From: VBAS01 sp035318985
GTDB taxonomy: Bacteria > Bacteroidota > Bacteroidia > Chitinophagales > Chitinophagaceae
NCBI GenBank assembly: GCA_035318985.1
Contig: DATHDP010000088.1
Span: forward strand, 25,342 to 89,341
DNA: 64,000 nucleotides
Direction of reading: 5' to 3'
How positions within the stretch are numbered: the first letter of the stretch is position 1; every line of letters begins with the position of its first letter. The notes under the pieces are model-generated. The model did no database searches, was not told where the DNA came from, and saw only the letters and a program-made list of their open reading frames with translations. The position numbers and the translations under genes are program-made. This document shows positions 36,764 to 46,327 of the stretch, one piece after another.

Positions 36764-37831
36764 ATGTCAAGTCCAAAATTCCCCAAACTTCCAATATCAT
36801 TTCATAGCGAGTTGAAAAAAAAGATCGGGGAGTATTTCACTCAAAAAGGCAAAGCCACTACTGGCAACTTTAACCTCCATAGTAAGGCAATTCTTTTAGT
36901 TGCCGGACTGATAACCTTATATATCCATCTTGTTTTCTTTACACCCTCTACGATCTTCGCAATTATTGAGTGTGTTCTATTGGGATGTTTTGCCGCCGCG
37001 ATTGGTTTCAATGTAATGCATGACGGAGCACATGGCAGTTTCAGCCGTTATAAGTGGATTAATAACCTAGCTTCAAATTTTGCAAATTTTTTGGGCGCAA
37101 GCCAGCATATGTGGAAAACGAAACACAATGTTATTCATCATACCTATACAAACATTCATGGTGTGGATGATGATATAGAAGCAAGGCCGCTACTACGTCT
37201 TTGTGATGAACAGCCACATTATAAAATACACAAGTACCAACATTTTTATTTTTGGGCTGCTTATTCCTTATTATACATCTACTGGATTTTTGTAACTGAT
37301 TACAAAAAATACTTTTCTGGTAAAATTGGCTCCATAGCATTGAGAAAGATGACACCAAAGGAGCACTTTTATTTTTGGTTTTATAAGGCTGCACATGCTT
37401 TAATTTTTGTGGTTATACCTATTTATATGGTTGGTTTTACACCGTGGATCATTGGGTTTATAAGTATGGGCATGGTTACCGGATTTGTTTTAAGCATTGT
37501 ATTCCAGTTAGCCCATACAGTGGAGCATACCCATTTCCCATTACCTGATACAGCTACAGGAAAAATGGAAGACGAATGGGCGATTCACCAGGTGAAAACA
37601 ACTGCCAATTTTGCGACAAAAAATAAATTAGTCAGTTGGTTGGTTGGTGGTTTGAATTTTCAAATAGAACACCACCTGTTTCCTAAAATTTCTCATATTC
37701 ATTATCCTGCGATCAGCCGGATAATCAAACAGGTTTGCGAGGAATATGGCGTTTCTTATATCGAATATCCAAGAGTAAGATATGCTGTCGTTTCGCATAT
37801 TAAATTCCTGAGGCAAATGGGAAGAGCCTGA
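36764..37831 (+). CDS. membrane fatty acid (acyl-CoA/acyl-lipid) desaturase
   Basis: 355 residues with four or more membrane helices. Three histidine boxes bind the di-iron centre: HDGAHGS, HNVIHH and QIEHHLF. QIEHH (Gln in place of the first His) is typical of front-end or linoleoyl-CoA-like desaturases, though no cytochrome b5 domain is fused. Introduces a double bond into membrane fatty acids. Stands alone. Confidence 0.88.
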   Translation: MSSPKFPKLPISFHSELKKKIGEYFTQKGKATTGNFNLHSKAILLVAGLITLYIHLVFFTPSTIFAIIECVLLGCFAAAIGFNVMHDGAHGSFSRYKWINNLASNFANFLGASQHMWKTKHNVIHHTYTNIHGVDDDIEARPLLRLCDEQPHYKIHKYQHFYFWAAYSLLYIYWIFVTDYKKYFSGKIGSIALRKMTPKEHFYFWFYKAAHALIFVVIPIYMVGFTPWIIGFISMGMVTGFVLSIVFQLAHTVEHTHFPLPDTATGKMEDEWAIHQVKTTANFATKNKLVSWLVGGLNFQIEHHLFPKISHIHYPAISRIIKQVCEEYGVSYIEYPRVRYAVVSHIKFLRQMGRA

Positions 37832-38004
37832 TTTAAGCCTGCCATATTAATTTTTTTACTTCAACCTTAGAAGACTTCAGACTTCCTTAAATCTGTGTAA
37901 GAAGATTCATTTTGAATTACAGTAGTTTTTTATCAAAGCAATTATCAATCCCTGTGATTTAAATTCCATCTGCTAACAGTTGTTCATGCGGAACTACTTC
38001 TCCA

Positions 38005-38012
38005 TATCTTTG
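38005..38012 (+). promoter_or_regulatory. -7 box TATCTTTG for acyl-CoA dehydrogenase
   Basis: Exact TAnnTTTG match, 18 bp before the ATG; a TTG lies 22 bp upstream of it, a longer spacer than usual. Confidence 0.45.
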
Positions 38013-38030
38013 CGACCAAATTTGATTTAA

Positions 38031-39185
38031 ATGCATTTCCAGTTTACAGAAGAACAATTGATGATTCAAAAGGCTGCAAGGGATTTTGCAGAGAATGAAT
38101 GTAAGCCCGGCGTTATTGAAAGGGATGAGAAACAAACTTTTCCTAAAGAACAAGTAATGAAATTAGCCGACCTCGGCTTTTTGGGAATGATGGTACCTCC
38201 CGAATACGGAGGCGCTGGTATGGATACAGTCAGCTATGTGCTGGCTATGGAAGAAATAAGCAAGTGGGATGCAAGCACCAGTGTTGTAATGAGTGTTAAC
38301 AACAGTCTTGTTTGTTATGGGCTGGAAGCATTTGGTTCAGTGGAGCAGAAACAAAAATATCTTACACCGCTGGCGCAAGGTAAAAAGAATGGTGAGCTAT
38401 ATATCGGCGCATTTATGCTTAGCGAGCCGGAAGCCGGAAGTGATGCAACATCGCAAAGAACAACTGCAGAAGATAAAGGCGATCATTATTTATTGAATGG
38501 AACAAAGAATTGGATAACCAACGGAGGTACTGCATCAGTTTATTTGGTGATGGCACAAACTGATCCCAAGAAAGCCTCGCGGGGTATTAATACTTTGATC
38601 GTGGAAAGAGATTGGCCCGGTGTTGTTGTTGCTGCTAAAGAAAATAAATTAGGAATACGTGGTAGTGATACACATACTGTCATGTTCAATGATGTAAGAG
38701 TTCCAAAAGCAAACCGGATAGGTGACGAGGGATTTGGTTTCAAATTCGCCATGAGGACATTGGCGGGTGGACGAATTGGCATTGCATCACAGGCATTAGG
38801 TATTGCAAGTGGAGCATATGAATTATCAAAGGCATATTCAAAAACAAGAAAAGCTTTTGGTACAGAGATCATGAATCACCAGGCCATTGCTTTTAAACTG
38901 GCTGATATGGCTACAAGGATCAATGCAGCTCGTTTGCTTTGCCTGAAAGCTGCATGGGAGAAAGATAACGGAATTGACTATGGAGTTAGCAGCAGTATGG
39001 CAAAAGTGTATGCTTCAGAAACAGCTATGTGGACAACAGTTGAAGCAGTGCAGATCCACGGTGGGTATGGTTTTGTAAAAGAATATCATGTAGAAAGAAT
39101 GATGCGTGATGCTAAGATCACACAGATCTATGAAGGTACAAGTGAAGTACAAAGGATCGTGATCAGCAGGAGTATTTTAAAATAA
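38031..39185 (+). CDS. acyl-CoA dehydrogenase
   Basis: 384 residues, standard length for short/medium-chain acyl-CoA dehydrogenases. AFMLSEPEAGSDA and LNGTKNWITNGG bind FAD and substrate. C-terminal QIYEGTSEVQRIVISRSIL contains the catalytic Glu typical of the short-chain/butyryl type. First step of beta-oxidation, passing electrons to ETF, in the cytosol. Confidence 0.93.
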   Translation: MHFQFTEEQLMIQKAARDFAENECKPGVIERDEKQTFPKEQVMKLADLGFLGMMVPPEYGGAGMDTVSYVLAMEEISKWDASTSVVMSVNNSLVCYGLEAFGSVEQKQKYLTPLAQGKKNGELYIGAFMLSEPEAGSDATSQRTTAEDKGDHYLLNGTKNWITNGGTASVYLVMAQTDPKKASRGINTLIVERDWPGVVVAAKENKLGIRGSDTHTVMFNDVRVPKANRIGDEGFGFKFAMRTLAGGRIGIASQALGIASGAYELSKAYSKTRKAFGTEIMNHQAIAFKLADMATRINAARLLCLKAAWEKDNGIDYGVSSSMAKVYASETAMWTTVEAVQIHGGYGFVKEYHVERMMRDAKITQIYEGTSEVQRIVISRSILK

Positions 39186-39278
39186 AGCTACGAGCTTTGA
39201 GCTGTGAGCCACGAGCAAATGCTGGTGGCTTTTTCTTTGCGATCTTTGTGTAAACTTTGCGTCTCAGCTAGAAATATT

Positions 39279-39938
39279 ATGGCAGTTAATAAAAAAAAAT
39301 ATCAACAAATAAATGAAGAGCTAAGGTTGTCGAAAATTACGCTGGTTGCTGTTTCAAAAACAAAACCAGTTGAAGATATCCTGGAGCTTTATGATTTAGG
39401 CCATCGTGATTTTGGAGAAAACTATGTTCAGGAATTAGTGGAAAAGGCTGAACGATTACCAAAAGATATTCGCTGGCATTTTATTGGTCATTTACAAAGC
39501 AATAAAGTAAAATTAATTACTCCTTTTATTTATCTCATTCATGGAGTAGATAGTCTAAAACTTTTAAAAGAGATAGATAAGCAAGCTGAAAAGAATAAAC
39601 GCCTTATCGATTGTTTGTTACAGGTTCATATTGCGCAAGAAGAAACCAAGTTTGGGTTTGATGAAAATGAATTATTCGCTTTGGTGCCCGGGCAATTTGC
39701 TAATGTGAAAATAAAAGGATTAATGGGAATGGCCTCATTAACAGAAAATACAAATAAGATTAGAACCGAGTTTAAGCATCTAAAAATTATATATAAAAAA
39801 CTTTCAACTCTTACTCCTCAACTCTCAATTCTCTCCATGGGCATGAGTGCCGATTACAAGATCGCTATTGAAGAAGGAAGTAATATGGTTCGCATTGGCA
39901 GCTTATTATTTGGTGAACGTAATTATGAGAATAAATGA
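39279..39938 (+). CDS. YggS-type pyridoxal phosphate-binding protein
   Basis: 219 residues from MAVNKKKYQQINEEL; the frame opens at 39204 in repeat-like spacer sequence. VAVSKTKP holds the PLP-binding Lys, FGENYVQEL and WHFIGHLQSNKVK are family hallmarks, and MGMSADYKIAIEEGSNMVRIG closes the phosphate-binding side. Alanine-racemase-like TIM barrel without enzymatic activity; involved in PLP homeostasis. Confidence 0.92.
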   Translation: MAVNKKKYQQINEELRLSKITLVAVSKTKPVEDILELYDLGHRDFGENYVQELVEKAERLPKDIRWHFIGHLQSNKVKLITPFIYLIHGVDSLKLLKEIDKQAEKNKRLIDCLLQVHIAQEETKFGFDENELFALVPGQFANVKIKGLMGMASLTENTNKIRTEFKHLKIIYKKLSTLTPQLSILSMGMSADYKIAIEEGSNMVRIGSLLFGERNYENK

Positions 39939-39974
39939 TGGCATTCTAAAATGTAAGTTTCTCATGGCTATACT

Positions 39975-40619
39975 TTATTTTTTAGGATAATCAGGAATAT
40001 TTTTGCCGAGATAAATGTTCCTTTCAGCTTTGAGCATATTGCCAACATCTTTCACTTTTATTATTCCACTACCTCCGCGATCCTGGCAATTTTTTCTTTC
40101 TTTATCTGTAAGTATAGGATCATCATCAAAAAGATATTCATCGATCCAGTATTCATTTTTACCAGGCTCTTTAATTGTAACATGAATGTGTTCCGGATTT
40201 TGCCTGCCCGGATAAGCAGCAGGTCTTAATGTAAAGAATTTGTACTCGCCTTTTTCATTCGTTCTCATCCATCCACGAAGATATCCATGGCGTTTTGCCC
40301 AACCCTTTTCATCGCCTTTTTTAGGATAAACTCCAGTCTGATCTGTATGATATACATATATTATAACATTCGGTGCCGGTATACCATCTGCTTTATAAAT
40401 GACACCATTTATCGCAAGCTTTCTTCCGTTATCATTCCAGTCAGGAAGCCAGCAAAGTTCTTTCAATGAGTCAAACGGGATAGGTGATTCATGAATAGCT
40501 TCACAACCTTCACAGCTACCACCAATATTTATTTTATCCTGGGTTTTTGTTTTGTTGCTGTTTTGTGTGCATCCAATATTTGAAATAAGGAGAACAGCAA
40601 AAAGAAATAATATTCTCAT
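39975..40619 (-). CDS. intradiol-dioxygenase-like lipoprotein
   Basis: 214 residues; lipobox SNIGC after a short signal sequence. The beta-sandwich core resembles intradiol ring-cleavage dioxygenases: INGVIYKADGIPAPNVIIYV, YHTDQTGVYP (Tyr ligands), RTNEKGEYKFFTLRPAAYPG and PEHIHVTI (two His ligands). The Fe(III) 2-His-2-Tyr set appears complete. Anchored on the membrane outside the cytoplasm, unlike catechol dioxygenases of central metabolism, so the substrate is unknown. Confidence 0.78.
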   Translation of the reverse strand: MRILFLFAVLLISNIGCTQNSNKTKTQDKINIGGSCEGCEAIHESPIPFDSLKELCWLPDWNDNGRKLAINGVIYKADGIPAPNVIIYVYHTDQTGVYPKKGDEKGWAKRHGYLRGWMRTNEKGEYKFFTLRPAAYPGRQNPEHIHVTIKEPGKNEYWIDEYLFDDDPILTDKERKNCQDRGGSGIIKVKDVGNMLKAERNIYLGKNIPDYPKK

Positions 40620-40787
40620 AAAAAATGTTTTTCAGTATAAATTTCATACAAAAGAAGACCTGTATAGAATTCTTTACATAATGGGTAACCAACACTTGAT
40701 GAAGTGTAAATATGCGCTTCGTCAGGGATTAGCTGCAAGTGATGTAATCTCTTTTGCCAACGGGAAATCGTACTTTTATTTTGTCTT

Positions 40788-41813
40788 ATGCACAACGCAG
40801 CATTTTTTATAAAGTACAAGTTGAACCATGTCTTTTTTTGGCTATTTATTGTTGGCTTGTGGTTCATGCTTCGCTACGAAGATTATACTACGCCGGCAGT
40901 TGCTTTTAAGGTGACATTTGTCAAGTTGATTGATCTGATAGTAATGGTCTATATAACGAATAGCCTGCTTATACCTTCATTTTTATATAAAAAAAGGTAT
41001 GGACTTTTCGTTTTACTTTTTCTATTGATGATCTTAATTAGCAGTGTTGCCAAAATGTATATTGTTGGCCAGCTTACGCATGACCCAAGTAAATTTGCTT
41101 TAAGCGGTGATCTTAAAGGCAGGATATACGATAATGTAATTCCTCATTTTTTCCTGGTGATAGCAGGTGCTTCATTTAAATTGATGTTCGATCAGATCAA
41201 CCTGCAAAAGAAAATGGCTGAGTTGGCAAAGGATAAAGCAGAAGCGGAATTAAATTTTTTAAAATCGCAGATCAACCCGCATTTTCTTTTTAATTCATTG
41301 AACTCTGTTTATTTCCTCATCGATAAAAATAATCCAGATGCAAGGCAGGCTTTACATAAGTTTTCCGATATGCTTCGTTACCAGCTTTACGAAGCGAACG
41401 GTGAAAAGATACCTATCGAAAAAGAGATCGGTTACTTACAGGATTATGTTCACCTGCAACAATTGAGAAAAGATGAAAATTATAAAGTCCAGTTCAACTG
41501 TTCACCGGAAGTTAGAAACTTTTCAATTGAACCGCTTTTGCTAATACCCTTTGTTGAAAATGCATTTAAACATATTTCACACAATGCGAAGGGAGGTAAT
41601 TTTGTAAAACTGGATATGACACGGAGTAATGGTTATTTTGAGTTTGTTGCAGAAAATTCCTGCGAAAAAGAGATCTATACAACAGAACAACACGGAGGAA
41701 TTGGTATGAATAATGTGAAAAGAAGATTGGAATTACTTTATCCCGGTACTTATCAATTAAAGGTAGATGACAATGGAGATACATTTAAGATAGATTTGAA
41801 ACTTAAAATTTAA
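40788..41813 (+). CDS. LytS-type sensor histidine kinase
   Basis: 341 residues. Four N-terminal transmembrane helices, a short coiled coil (KKMAELAKDKAEAELNFLKSQ), then the His_kinase domain of the LytS/YehU class with the acceptor His in INPHFLFNSLNSVYF. The HATPase_c domain has LLLIPFVENAFKH (N box) and GGIGMNNVKRRLELLY (G box). It signals to the LytTR regulator two genes downstream. A 36-codon gene begins 4 bp after its stop. No ligand domain beyond the helices. Confidence 0.92.
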   Translation: MHNAAFFIKYKLNHVFFWLFIVGLWFMLRYEDYTTPAVAFKVTFVKLIDLIVMVYITNSLLIPSFLYKKRYGLFVLLFLLMILISSVAKMYIVGQLTHDPSKFALSGDLKGRIYDNVIPHFFLVIAGASFKLMFDQINLQKKMAELAKDKAEAELNFLKSQINPHFLFNSLNSVYFLIDKNNPDARQALHKFSDMLRYQLYEANGEKIPIEKEIGYLQDYVHLQQLRKDENYKVQFNCSPEVRNFSIEPLLLIPFVENAFKHISHNAKGGNFVKLDMTRSNGYFEFVAENSCEKEIYTTEQHGGIGMNNVKRRLELLYPGTYQLKVDDNGDTFKIDLKLKI

Positions 41814-41817
41814 AATT

Positions 41818-41928
41818 ATGTTGACAGGATTATTATTAAGGAGGAAAGGGAAAAATAAAACATTGACCATAATGTTGATAGTTTCCGCACTATCATTGAT
41901 CGGAGGAATTTTAATGCTGATAAAATGA
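41818..41928 (+). CDS. 36-residue single-pass membrane microprotein between kinase and regulator
   Basis: ATG at 41818, 4 bp after the kinase stop; TGA at 41926-41928 overlaps the regulator ATG (ATGA). The product starts MLTGLLLRRKGKNKTLT (seven basic residues) and continues with a hydrophobic helix IMLIVSALSLIGGILMLI ending in Lys. Positive-inside logic puts the N-terminus in the cytosol. The precise fit between two cotranscribed genes and the stop/start overlap argue that it is translated. No family recognised; it could modulate the kinase, or be only a coupling device for regulator translation. Confidence 0.7.
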   Translation: MLTGLLLRRKGKNKTLTIMLIVSALSLIGGILMLIK

Positions 41929-42650
41929 TCAATTGCGTTATTATAGATGATGAACCACTTGCAAGAAAAGGGTTAAGAGAATATATCTCGGATGTTGATT
42001 TCCTAAATCTTGCGGGTGAATATGACAATGCCTTAAAAGCAACTGAAATGATCAGCAGGGGAGAAGTGCAATTGCTTTTCCTGGATATTCAAATGCCAAA
42101 GATCACAGGGCTTGATTTTATGAAAACGCTGCAAAAACCTGTTCCTGTTATTTTCACTACTGCTTTTCCGCAGTATGCATTAGATGGATTTGATTTGAAT
42201 GCTTTGGATTACCTCGTGAAACCAATTTCCTTTGACCGGTTTTTAAAAGCGGCGCTGAAAGCAAAGGAGTATTACGAAGTAAGACAAAAGAATGATGCTG
42301 ATAAAACTCCTGTTGCAGAGGTTGGAGATTATTTTTTTATCAAAGCAGATAATAAGCTTGTTAAAGTTTTATTCAGCGATATTTTATTTATTGAGGCGTT
42401 GCAGAATTATGTTGTTATTCATACACAAGAAAAAAAACTTATCACTTACCTTACTTTTAAATCTGTAGAAGAGTATTTGCCATCCTCGCAATTTATTAAA
42501 GTGCACAAATCTTTTATTGTTTCCGCTACAAAAATTGATAGCATAGAAGGAAATGATATCCGGATCGGTCAGCACTATATACCCATTAGCCGCAACTTAA
42601 AAGACGAAGTGATGCGCAAATTGCTAAAGGGAAAATTTCTGAAAAGATAG
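41925..42650 (+). CDS. LytTR family response regulator
   Basis: 241 residues. Receiver domain with acidic pocket (CVIIDDEPLARKGL), phosphorylation Asp in LFLDIQMPK, Thr/Lys switch (IFTTAFPQYA, YLVKPISF); then a LytTR DNA-binding domain (DYFFIKADNKLVKVLFSDILFIEA..., FIKVHKSFIVSATKIDSI). Translation is coupled to the preceding microprotein gene through ATGA. Partner of the LytS-type kinase at 40788. Confidence 0.93.
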   Translation: MINCVIIDDEPLARKGLREYISDVDFLNLAGEYDNALKATEMISRGEVQLLFLDIQMPKITGLDFMKTLQKPVPVIFTTAFPQYALDGFDLNALDYLVKPISFDRFLKAALKAKEYYEVRQKNDADKTPVAEVGDYFFIKADNKLVKVLFSDILFIEALQNYVVIHTQEKKLITYLTFKSVEEYLPSSQFIKVHKSFIVSATKIDSIEGNDIRIGQHYIPISRNLKDEVMRKLLKGKFLKR

Positions 42651-42720
42651 ACCTGTGCAAATTTAAAATTTTATAACTGGCATAAGTTTATTAACTTATA
42701 GGAAATAAAACCAGCCGGTT

Positions 42721-43119
42721 ATGAAAAAACATATCGTTTCTCACATAGCCATTTATATTCTTTCTATTGTCATGATCATCTTTGGATATTATCATTTAAA
42801 AAACCCAAAGGCAATGATGGAATATGCATATATTCCCAACAACATCCCTAACCCCATTTTATGGGTTAGAATTGTTGGAGTCGCTTTTATACTTGCAGCG
42901 ATCTCTTTTGTCCTTAATAAGTATGTAAAGATCGCGGCTTATCTGCTTGCATTGATGTTGTTGATCTTCGCTTTTGTTTTTCACAGGGAAATTTACATGA
43001 ATGCAAGTGCAGATGAGACAAGAGTTAATGCCTTAATTAATATTTTAAAGGATACGGCGCTGGCTGCTTTTGCCTTGCACATTGCCGGGAGTGCCGACAG
43101 CCACGGCATAAAGTTTTAG
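42721..43119 (+). CDS. DoxX-like small membrane protein
   Basis: 132 residues with four hydrophobic helices (IAIYILSIVMIIFGYYHL, ILWVRIVGVAFILAAISFVL, IAAYLLALMLLIFAFVF, ALINILKDTALAAFALHI). Size and layout fit the DoxX-like family of inner-membrane proteins, function mostly unknown. Lies 70 bp after the LytTR gene and could be part of its regulon (inference). Confidence 0.65.
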   Translation: MKKHIVSHIAIYILSIVMIIFGYYHLKNPKAMMEYAYIPNNIPNPILWVRIVGVAFILAAISFVLNKYVKIAAYLLALMLLIFAFVFHREIYMNASADETRVNALINILKDTALAAFALHIAGSADSHGIKF

Positions 43120-43195
43120 ACAATAGAATATTTCCTGTTTTTTAACATGATGACCTGTAAAACAGGGGCGGGAATATGTATTTTTACAGCTAATC

Positions 43196-43720
43196 ATGCA
43201 TATGAAATATTTATCTTTTCTATTTGTTCTCTTACCCTATTTTAGTAATGCACAGGATTGCACATTGAAAAATGAGAAGGACAGGTTTAACCAGGATCCA
43301 AGGTTAACAACTGGGTTTATTTCTTTGGGAGCAGGCAACGATAAATTTTTGTTGTCAATATCAGCAGATAAGAAAGAAGTGGATTATTTTTTTGCATTGG
43401 ATAACTCAACGATGTGTTTTAATGATTATTCGAGAGTGGTAATAGCTTATGACACCAAGCAAAAAGGGAATTTTAAAAATGGGGGCACCACAAATTGCAA
43501 AGGGTATTTTCATTTTATTTTTCCCAACCAGCAAAACTTAAATGTAAACCTTACTAATCTTTCGCAAAAGAAAATTGCGACCTTACAATTTACAGATACC
43601 GGTAATAATAAAAAGATCATAACACTCCGGCCGGAAGACCAGGAGAAAATTATAAAGCTTACAACTTGTGTACTTGCAGAGCTTGAAAAATTACGGATAG
43701 ATACCTGGAAGCCCAAGTAA
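43196..43720 (+). CDS. secreted protein of unknown function
   Basis: 174 residues (a second ATG at 43202 is equally possible). Signal peptide MHMKYLSFLFVLLPYFSNAQ. The mature part is rich in beta-type segments (FLLSISADKKEVDYFFAL..., GYFHFIFPNQQNLNVNL, TLQFTDTGNNKKIITL) and may be a single beta-sandwich. No family recognised. Ends 10 bp from the 3' end of the convergent tRNA gene. Confidence 0.6.
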   Translation: MHMKYLSFLFVLLPYFSNAQDCTLKNEKDRFNQDPRLTTGFISLGAGNDKFLLSISADKKEVDYFFALDNSTMCFNDYSRVVIAYDTKQKGNFKNGGTTNCKGYFHFIFPNQQNLNVNLTNLSQKKIATLQFTDTGNNKKIITLRPEDQEKIIKLTTCVLAELEKLRIDTWKPK

Positions 43721-43729
43721 TGATCAAAG

Positions 43730-43802
<73 letters not shown>

Positions 43803-43811
43803 AATAGGTCA

Positions 43812-43819
43812 CAAATTTA
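43812..43819 (-). promoter_or_regulatory. -7 box TAAATTTG for tRNA-Lys
   Basis: Match to TAnnTTTG on the minus strand, ending 9 bp before the mature tRNA 5' end. Confidence 0.45.
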
Positions 43820-43906
43820 CCAAATACATTGCGGAAAAAATTATTCACTTGAGAATTCAATATTACGAGTAAGACGTAATTATATTATCAGTATTTTACA
43901 GATGAT

Positions 43907-45139
43907 ATGAAAAAATATTTAATAAGCATTTCTATGGTTGTACTTGCAGCCTGTAATTCTGATGAAGAAAACACGGAAGGCAAAGCCGATACCGCTTCAA
44001 AATTCATGGATGGAACATTTGGATATGATCTTAATTTTCTACAGCAATATCATAAAGATCTTGTTGTACTTGGTGACAGCACCGGTGCACAAATCATTAT
44101 TGCACCTGCCTACCAGGGACGGGTAATGACAAGTACAACGGAAGGGAATAAGGGAATTAGTTTTGGTTGGGTCAATCACGGACTTATTTCATCCGGAAAA
44201 ACTGCTGAACATATGAATGCATTTGGTGGCGAAGAACGATTTTGGCTTGGCCCTGAAGGAGGGCAGTTTTCCATTTATTTTAAGAAAGGAGTGGAGTTTA
44301 AGTTTGCCAACTGGTTTGTGCCAAAAGAGATCGATACAGAGCCTTTTGAATTAGTTTCATCAACAAAGTATGGTGCTGCATTTAAAAAGGAAATGCATCT
44401 TGAAAATTATTCAGGATTTAAATTTGATCTGACTGTTGATCGCACTATTCGTTTATTAGATAAAGTTTCGATCAATACTACATTAGGCATCGCCATTCCT
44501 GAAAATGTGCAAGTGGTCGCATTTGAATCAGATAATACCATTACAAATAAAGGAACAACTGCATGGGATAAAAAGACAGGAATGCTTTCTATTTGGATAT
44601 TAAGTATGTTGAACGCATCACATCAAACTACGGTTGCAGTTCCTTACAAACAAGGTGATTCATCTGGTCTCGGTAAAATTGTAACCGATGATTATTTTGG
44701 GAAAGTACCTGCTGACAGGTTGAAAGTCGATAGCGGATTGATATTATTTAAGGCGGATGCTGTTCAACGGAGCAAAATTGGAGTGTCGCCTAAAAGAGCA
44801 TTGCCTTTTGTTGCAAGTTATGATGCAGTAAATAATGTTTTAACCATCGCCCAATTTACATTGCCTGCCGGAGCAACTGATTATGTAAACTCATTATGGA
44901 AATTACAAGCTGATCCTTTTTCAGGTGATGCAGTAAATGCTTACAATGATGGCGAAATTAGTGGAGAGCAAATGGGGAAGTTTTATGAAATTGAAAGTTC
45001 ATCACCCGCTGCTGCATTAGCGCCAGGAAAATCCATACAACATATTCATCGAACTATTCATTTAAGGGGAACAAAAGAAGATCTTGATAAAATATCAATG
45101 AAGATCTTAGGCAAACCCGTCGATGCAATAAAGTTATAA
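43907..45139 (+). CDS. lipoprotein of the DUF6786 type
   Basis: 410 residues; signal sequence with lipobox VLAAC. The body has a mutarotase-like beta-rich feel (VVLGDSTGAQIIIAPAYQGRVMTST, GGEERFWLGPEGGQFSIYF, LRGTKEDLDKISMKIL) that fits the uncharacterised DUF6786 family from Bacteroidota. GGEERFWLGPEGG may be the conserved pocket of a sugar-binding or epimerase-like fold (inference). Stands alone. Confidence 0.65.
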   Translation: MKKYLISISMVVLAACNSDEENTEGKADTASKFMDGTFGYDLNFLQQYHKDLVVLGDSTGAQIIIAPAYQGRVMTSTTEGNKGISFGWVNHGLISSGKTAEHMNAFGGEERFWLGPEGGQFSIYFKKGVEFKFANWFVPKEIDTEPFELVSSTKYGAAFKKEMHLENYSGFKFDLTVDRTIRLLDKVSINTTLGIAIPENVQVVAFESDNTITNKGTTAWDKKTGMLSIWILSMLNASHQTTVAVPYKQGDSSGLGKIVTDDYFGKVPADRLKVDSGLILFKADAVQRSKIGVSPKRALPFVASYDAVNNVLTIAQFTLPAGATDYVNSLWKLQADPFSGDAVNAYNDGEISGEQMGKFYEIESSSPAAALAPGKSIQHIHRTIHLRGTKEDLDKISMKILGKPVDAIKL

Positions 45140-45350
45140 CCAGCTTATTTTTTTACAGATGATAGAATAATGAGGATTTAATTTCCTAAATATTTCTTTT
45201 ATAAATTTTCTACCGATTGATGCAAGATGTATGTCAAAACAATGGAATTATTTCTAGTTTCATTACAAAATTCATTTTCCACAATAGATTTTTTTGGTAA
45301 TGTTTTTGATTGAGTGAGAAGACATTATTTTTTAATCTAAAATTTTAACT

Positions 45351-45830
45351 ATGAAAATGAATTTCTTTAGGCCTTTGCAATTGTTTGTAAGTACGGCGTT
45401 GGTAGTTTCAACTCTGTTTGTCTCCTGCGATAAAGAAGATGATGACATGAATGATCAAACTTACACTACTACTGCGAATGCGAACGGTTCACAAATGAAT
45501 CCATCAACTACCAGTACAAGCACTGGTACTCTTAGTGGAACATATAATGCGAGAACCAATGTTTGGCAATATAATATTAGCTGGAGCAATTTATCAGCCA
45601 CAGCTGGTTTAGTACAGGTGTACGGACCTGCTAGTGCAGGTGTCAATGCATCATTATTGTTCCCTTTGTCAATTACAACTCCGGGAGCAAGTGGTAGTGC
45701 AAGTGGAAATATAACACTTACAGATGCGCAGGAGATAGCATTGCTTGCAAACAATACTTATTTCACAATTAGTTCAACAACTTTTCCTTCGGGAGAAATT
45801 CGGGGGCAAATCAATGCAACGGTTAATTAA
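45351..45830 (+). CDS. CHRD domain lipoprotein
   Basis: 159 residues; signal peptide with lipobox FVSC. The mature protein is one CHRD domain: GTLSGTYNARTNVWQYNISW, AGLVQVYGPA, and the typical end TFPSGEIRGQINATV. CHRD domains occur in chordin and in many bacterial secreted proteins; the biochemical role is unknown. Probably surface exposed. Confidence 0.83.
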   Translation: MKMNFFRPLQLFVSTALVVSTLFVSCDKEDDDMNDQTYTTTANANGSQMNPSTTSTSTGTLSGTYNARTNVWQYNISWSNLSATAGLVQVYGPASAGVNASLLFPLSITTPGASGSASGNITLTDAQEIALLANNTYFTISSTTFPSGEIRGQINATVN

Positions 45831-45861
45831 AATATAAATTAGTGTTGATTAAAGTGTGGTC

Positions 45862-45894
45862 AAACAGGATATTCAATTGATGAATATCCTGTTT
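45862..45894. terminator. bidirectional terminator
   Basis: Perfect 14-bp stem AAACAGGATATTCA/TGAATATCCTGTTT with a 5-nt loop, between convergent genes ending at 45830 and 45909. Confidence 0.8.
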
Positions 45895-45908
45895 CTTATT
45901 AGTAGATC

Positions 45909-46265
45909 CTAAGCCTGTTGAACAAAATGCCAGCAAACACCTGCAATGTCAATAATATTTACTTCTCTTCCATAAGGCTGATCAGATGCTTCACCAATTC
46001 GAATTCCAAATTTTTTCGGGAGTTCTTTCTCGATCACTCCTTTTCTAAATTCATCCACATTAGTTACTCCAACAGTGATCATAAAATTTTCTGCAAAATC
46101 TTTATTGTCGAATTTTTGTAAAACGAATTTGCATCCATCTTTTTCAAAGCCAACATAATCGCCGGCATCCCAATTAATAGTAAATCCCAATTGCTGAAAA
46201 AACTCTTTGGAGGCTTCAAAATCTTTTCCCGAAGGAACGAATGGCTGTAGGGAAAGAAATTTCAT
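45909..46265 (-). CDS. VOC (glyoxalase/bleomycin resistance-like) protein
   Basis: 118 residues, single VOC module: SLQPFVPSGKDFEASKEFFQQLGF, FVLQKFDNKDFAEN, and VNIIDIAGVCWHFVQ. Small cytosolic beta-alpha-beta metal-binding fold; substrate unknown. Confidence 0.8.
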   Translation of the reverse strand: MKFLSLQPFVPSGKDFEASKEFFQQLGFTINWDAGDYVGFEKDGCKFVLQKFDNKDFAENFMITVGVTNVDEFRKGVIEKELPKKFGIRIGEASDQPYGREVNIIDIAGVCWHFVQQA

Positions 46266-46327
46266 AAAATGTATTTCGATAAAGTTATAAAAGAATATAT
46301 TGGTATAAATATCTGGTGTTTCAGGTT

